In this document: positions 62,452-64,000 of the stretch, piece after piece
How positions within the stretch are numbered: the stretch's first letter is position 1
Layout: every line of letters begins with the position of its first letter
Source of the DNA: Olivibacter domesticus
GTDB lineage: Bacteria > Bacteroidota > Bacteroidia > Sphingobacteriales > Sphingobacteriaceae
Reading direction: 5' to 3'
Length of the DNA: 64,000 bases
Assembly (NCBI RefSeq): GCF_900109575.1
Contig: NZ_FOAF01000004.1
Coordinates: 62,001-126,000, forward strand
Program-made: the position numbers and the translations under genes
Notes under the pieces: generated by a model
Seen by the model: the letters and a program-made list of their open reading frames with translations, nothing else
Told to the model about the DNA's origin: nothing
The model's database searches: none

Positions 62452-64000
62452 TTAATTCTCCTCCGCATTTAAATCCTTCCGATCTTTCTTAAAATAAACC
62501 GGTTCCGGAATCTCGTTTGGTTGAAAAGGATTATAGAAATAGATGTTTTGCGTTCGATATAGCTGTAGATGTCCTTTTAAGCGTTCCTCAAAAGATGCAT
62601 AGCTTTTTACTTTCTTATCGCTCCAAGCAGCTTCCGCTAAGCCTGCCAATCGAGGGAAAAGCAAATAATCAACTCGACTTAGATTGGTTACGGTTTCCGT
62701 CCAAAGATTCGCTTGCAAACCTAACACCAAATTCTTTTGATCCACATTTCCAAGGAGGCTGTCTACCGAAAAGCTATATACTTCCCGTAGGGGATTGTAC
62801 CGCTTCCCCCATTTTCTTCCGGCACGATGGGTGCTATCCTGTACAAAATCGAAATAGTAGGGTAGTCGCGGACAAATAACGGTTTGATACCCCTTATCCA
62901 ATGATTTTTGCAATTGCTCCGGCTTATCATGTCGCCACCAAAATATAATGGTGCTGTCCTTCGGCAAATTAATATCAGCCATCTCGTCCCATACCAGCAG
63001 TTTGGAGTTTAGCTGATATACAGAGTCAGCCATGCGTTCCATAAAATAACGCTCGATATCCTTTAGCCCCTTCAATTCATGCTTTTGCATGAGCTTTTTT
63101 ATACCTTCATTTTGCATCCATTTATCCGAACCGAAGCTTACTTCATCGCCCCCCAAATGCATCATACCTCCCGGGAATAACGCATTTGCTTCACTTACTA
63201 TATTTGACAGAAAAGTATAGGTCTCTTCTTTACCAGGATCAAATGTAAAGTCCGGATGCTGTTTACTTCCACCACCATTATATTGTGGATATGCCCTATT
63301 GGCAGCTGTAGCATGCCCGGGCATATCAATTTCCGGAATTACACTGATATTTCTTTTAGCGGCATAACTTACTATTTCTGCAATCTCCCGTTGTGTGTAG
63401 AAAGCAGCAGGTTTTGTAGGATTATTGTGATCGCCTACGCCACCGATTAATGCCAATTTAGGATACTTTTTGATTTCCAAACGCCAAGCAGGTTCGTCGG
63501 TCAAATGCCAATGCAACTTATTTAATTTGTAGAAGGCCATCCAATCGATTAAATCCATGACCTTCTCTTTTCCAATGAAAAAGCGCGATTCATCCAGCAT
63601 CAATCCCCGCCAAGGGTAAGCAGGTTCATCCTCAATTTGCCAGGCAGGAATTAAAATTTTATCATTACTTGCATCAATACCACTAATCAGTTGAACCAAG
63701 CTAGAAGCCCCATTAAAAATACCCGCAGTCGAACCGGCCTCAATCACAATCTCCTGTTCTTTAATCATTAAATGATAGGCTTCGTTATCCATATTCTTTT
63801 TTCCTCCTAACCTTAAATGAATAGCAGAGGCAGTCGACCTCTTATTATTGCTTTGCGCCAGGGGTAAAGACTTCAAACGCAGCAATTCATATTGCAGGTA
63901 CGAGGCTACATCTTGTAAGGCGGAATCCTCCGCCAGCAAAAACGTATGTTTATCCAAGATAAATACGCCATCGCCACGGCTCGCTTTCAATGGGGCCGGG
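62452..64000 (-). CDS. GH20-family beta-N-acetylhexosaminidase, N-terminus cut by window edge
   Basis: The frame stays open to the right edge. The residues just before the first candidate start read PAPL, matching the usual opening of the GH20b domain, so the real start with its signal peptide is outside the window; 516 aa are visible. GH20b domain (about 1-125), then a TIM barrel with MLDESRFFIG, HWHLTDEPAWR and the catalytic pair in HLGGDEVSFG (Asp-Glu, about 282-283). It removes terminal N-acetylglucosamine or -galactosamine by substrate-assisted catalysis. It ends 120 bp before the GH29 gene, and the two are probably co-transcribed. Confidence 0.94.
   Translation of the reverse strand, partial: PAPLKASRGDGVFILDKHTFLLAEDSALQDVASYLQYELLRLKSLPLAQSNNKRSTASAIHLRLGGKKNMDNEAYHLMIKEQEIVIEAGSTAGIFNGASSLVQLISGIDASNDKILIPAWQIEDEPAYPWRGLMLDESRFFIGKEKVMDLIDWMAFYKLNKLHWHLTDEPAWRLEIKKYPKLALIGGVGDHNNPTKPAAFYTQREIAEIVSYAAKRNISVIPEIDMPGHATAANRAYPQYNGGGSKQHPDFTFDPGKEETYTFLSNIVSEANALFPGGMMHLGGDEVSFGSDKWMQNEGIKKLMQKHELKGLKDIERYFMERMADSVYQLNSKLLVWDEMADINLPKDSTIIFWWRHDKPEQLQKSLDKGYQTVICPRLPYYFDFVQDSTHRAGRKWGKRYNPLREVYSFSVDSLLGNVDQKNLVLGLQANLWTETVTNLSRVDYLLFPRLAGLAEAAWSDKKVKSYASFEERLKGHLQLYRTQNIYFYNPFQPNEIPEPVYFKKDRKDLNAEEN

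Noticed and set aside
1-64000. CRISPR arrays, tRNA or rRNA genes, integrases or IS transposases
   Set aside because: Looked for regularly spaced repeats, tRNA-like cloverleaf ends and transposase motifs; none seen. The only mobile-like sequences are short non-coding repeats.

Overview
The window looks like chromosomal DNA of a Bacteroidota bacterium, most likely a member of the Sphingobacteriaceae (Sphingobacterium/Olivibacter/Pedobacter-like; genus not certain). The evidence is five SusC/SusD pairs (one SusD cut by the left edge), ECF sigma/FecR anti-sigma pairs, TAT- and lipobox-bearing Gfo/Idh proteins, TAnnTTTG-type promoter boxes, AT-rich spacers and almost no Shine-Dalgarno sequences. 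No rRNA, tRNA, CRISPR, phage or transposase gene was found. Nearly all genes are on the minus strand; the exceptions are an AraC regulator, a LacI regulator and a stand-alone receiver protein.

Layout in window coordinates. 1-3.4 kb: the start of a SusD gene and its SusC gene, with three evenly spaced LacI-type operators upstream. 3.8-12.2 kb: a complete non-phosphorylating L-fucose pathway (SDR, fuconolactonase, FAH hydrolase, second SDR, UxaA-type dehydratase, mutarotase, FucP permease) facing a divergent AraC regulator. 12.5-22 kb: exported sugar-oxidoreductase genes (TIM-barrel isomerase/epimerase, two Gfo/Idh proteins, a ThuA protein, a TlpA thioredoxin, a DUF6807/PmoA-like protein), a decayed third Gfo/Idh copy and a LacI regulator. 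22-32 kb: two SusCD pairs. 32.4-40.8 kb: GH95 alpha-L-fucosidase, cytoplasmic Gfo/Idh, an unassigned 724-aa glycoside hydrolase, the orphan receiver and a sulfatase. 40.9-58.5 kb: two tandem sigma/FecR/SusC(STN)/SusD loci, one followed by FAS1 and DUF5007-like lipoproteins and the sulfatase, the other by a PHP-domain protein. 58.7-60.5 kb: an MhqD/MhqO-like pair. 60.9-64 kb: GH29 alpha-L-fucosidase and GH20 hexosaminidase (cut by the right edge).

The window reads as a locus for fucose-rich, probably sulfated or amino-sugar-containing glycans. Glycans would be imported by the SusCD systems, trimmed by GH95, GH29, GH20, the sulfatase and the unassigned hydrolase, and the fucose taken up by FucP and oxidised to pyruvate and lactate. 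A direct-repeat operator shared by fucP, GH95 and the 724-aa hydrolase links these genes to one regulator, most simply the AraC protein.

The less expected signals are non-coding. (a) Two predicted cis-antisense small RNAs lie opposite the 5' ends of the two sigma/anti-sigma-controlled susC genes. (b) A ~90-bp element is present twice; its 50-54-bp palindrome is centred on a LacI-type operator and shows compensatory base changes. (c) There is a spread of GCAATCGATTGC-type operators, a two-copy hairpin repeat and a frameshifted gene fossil.
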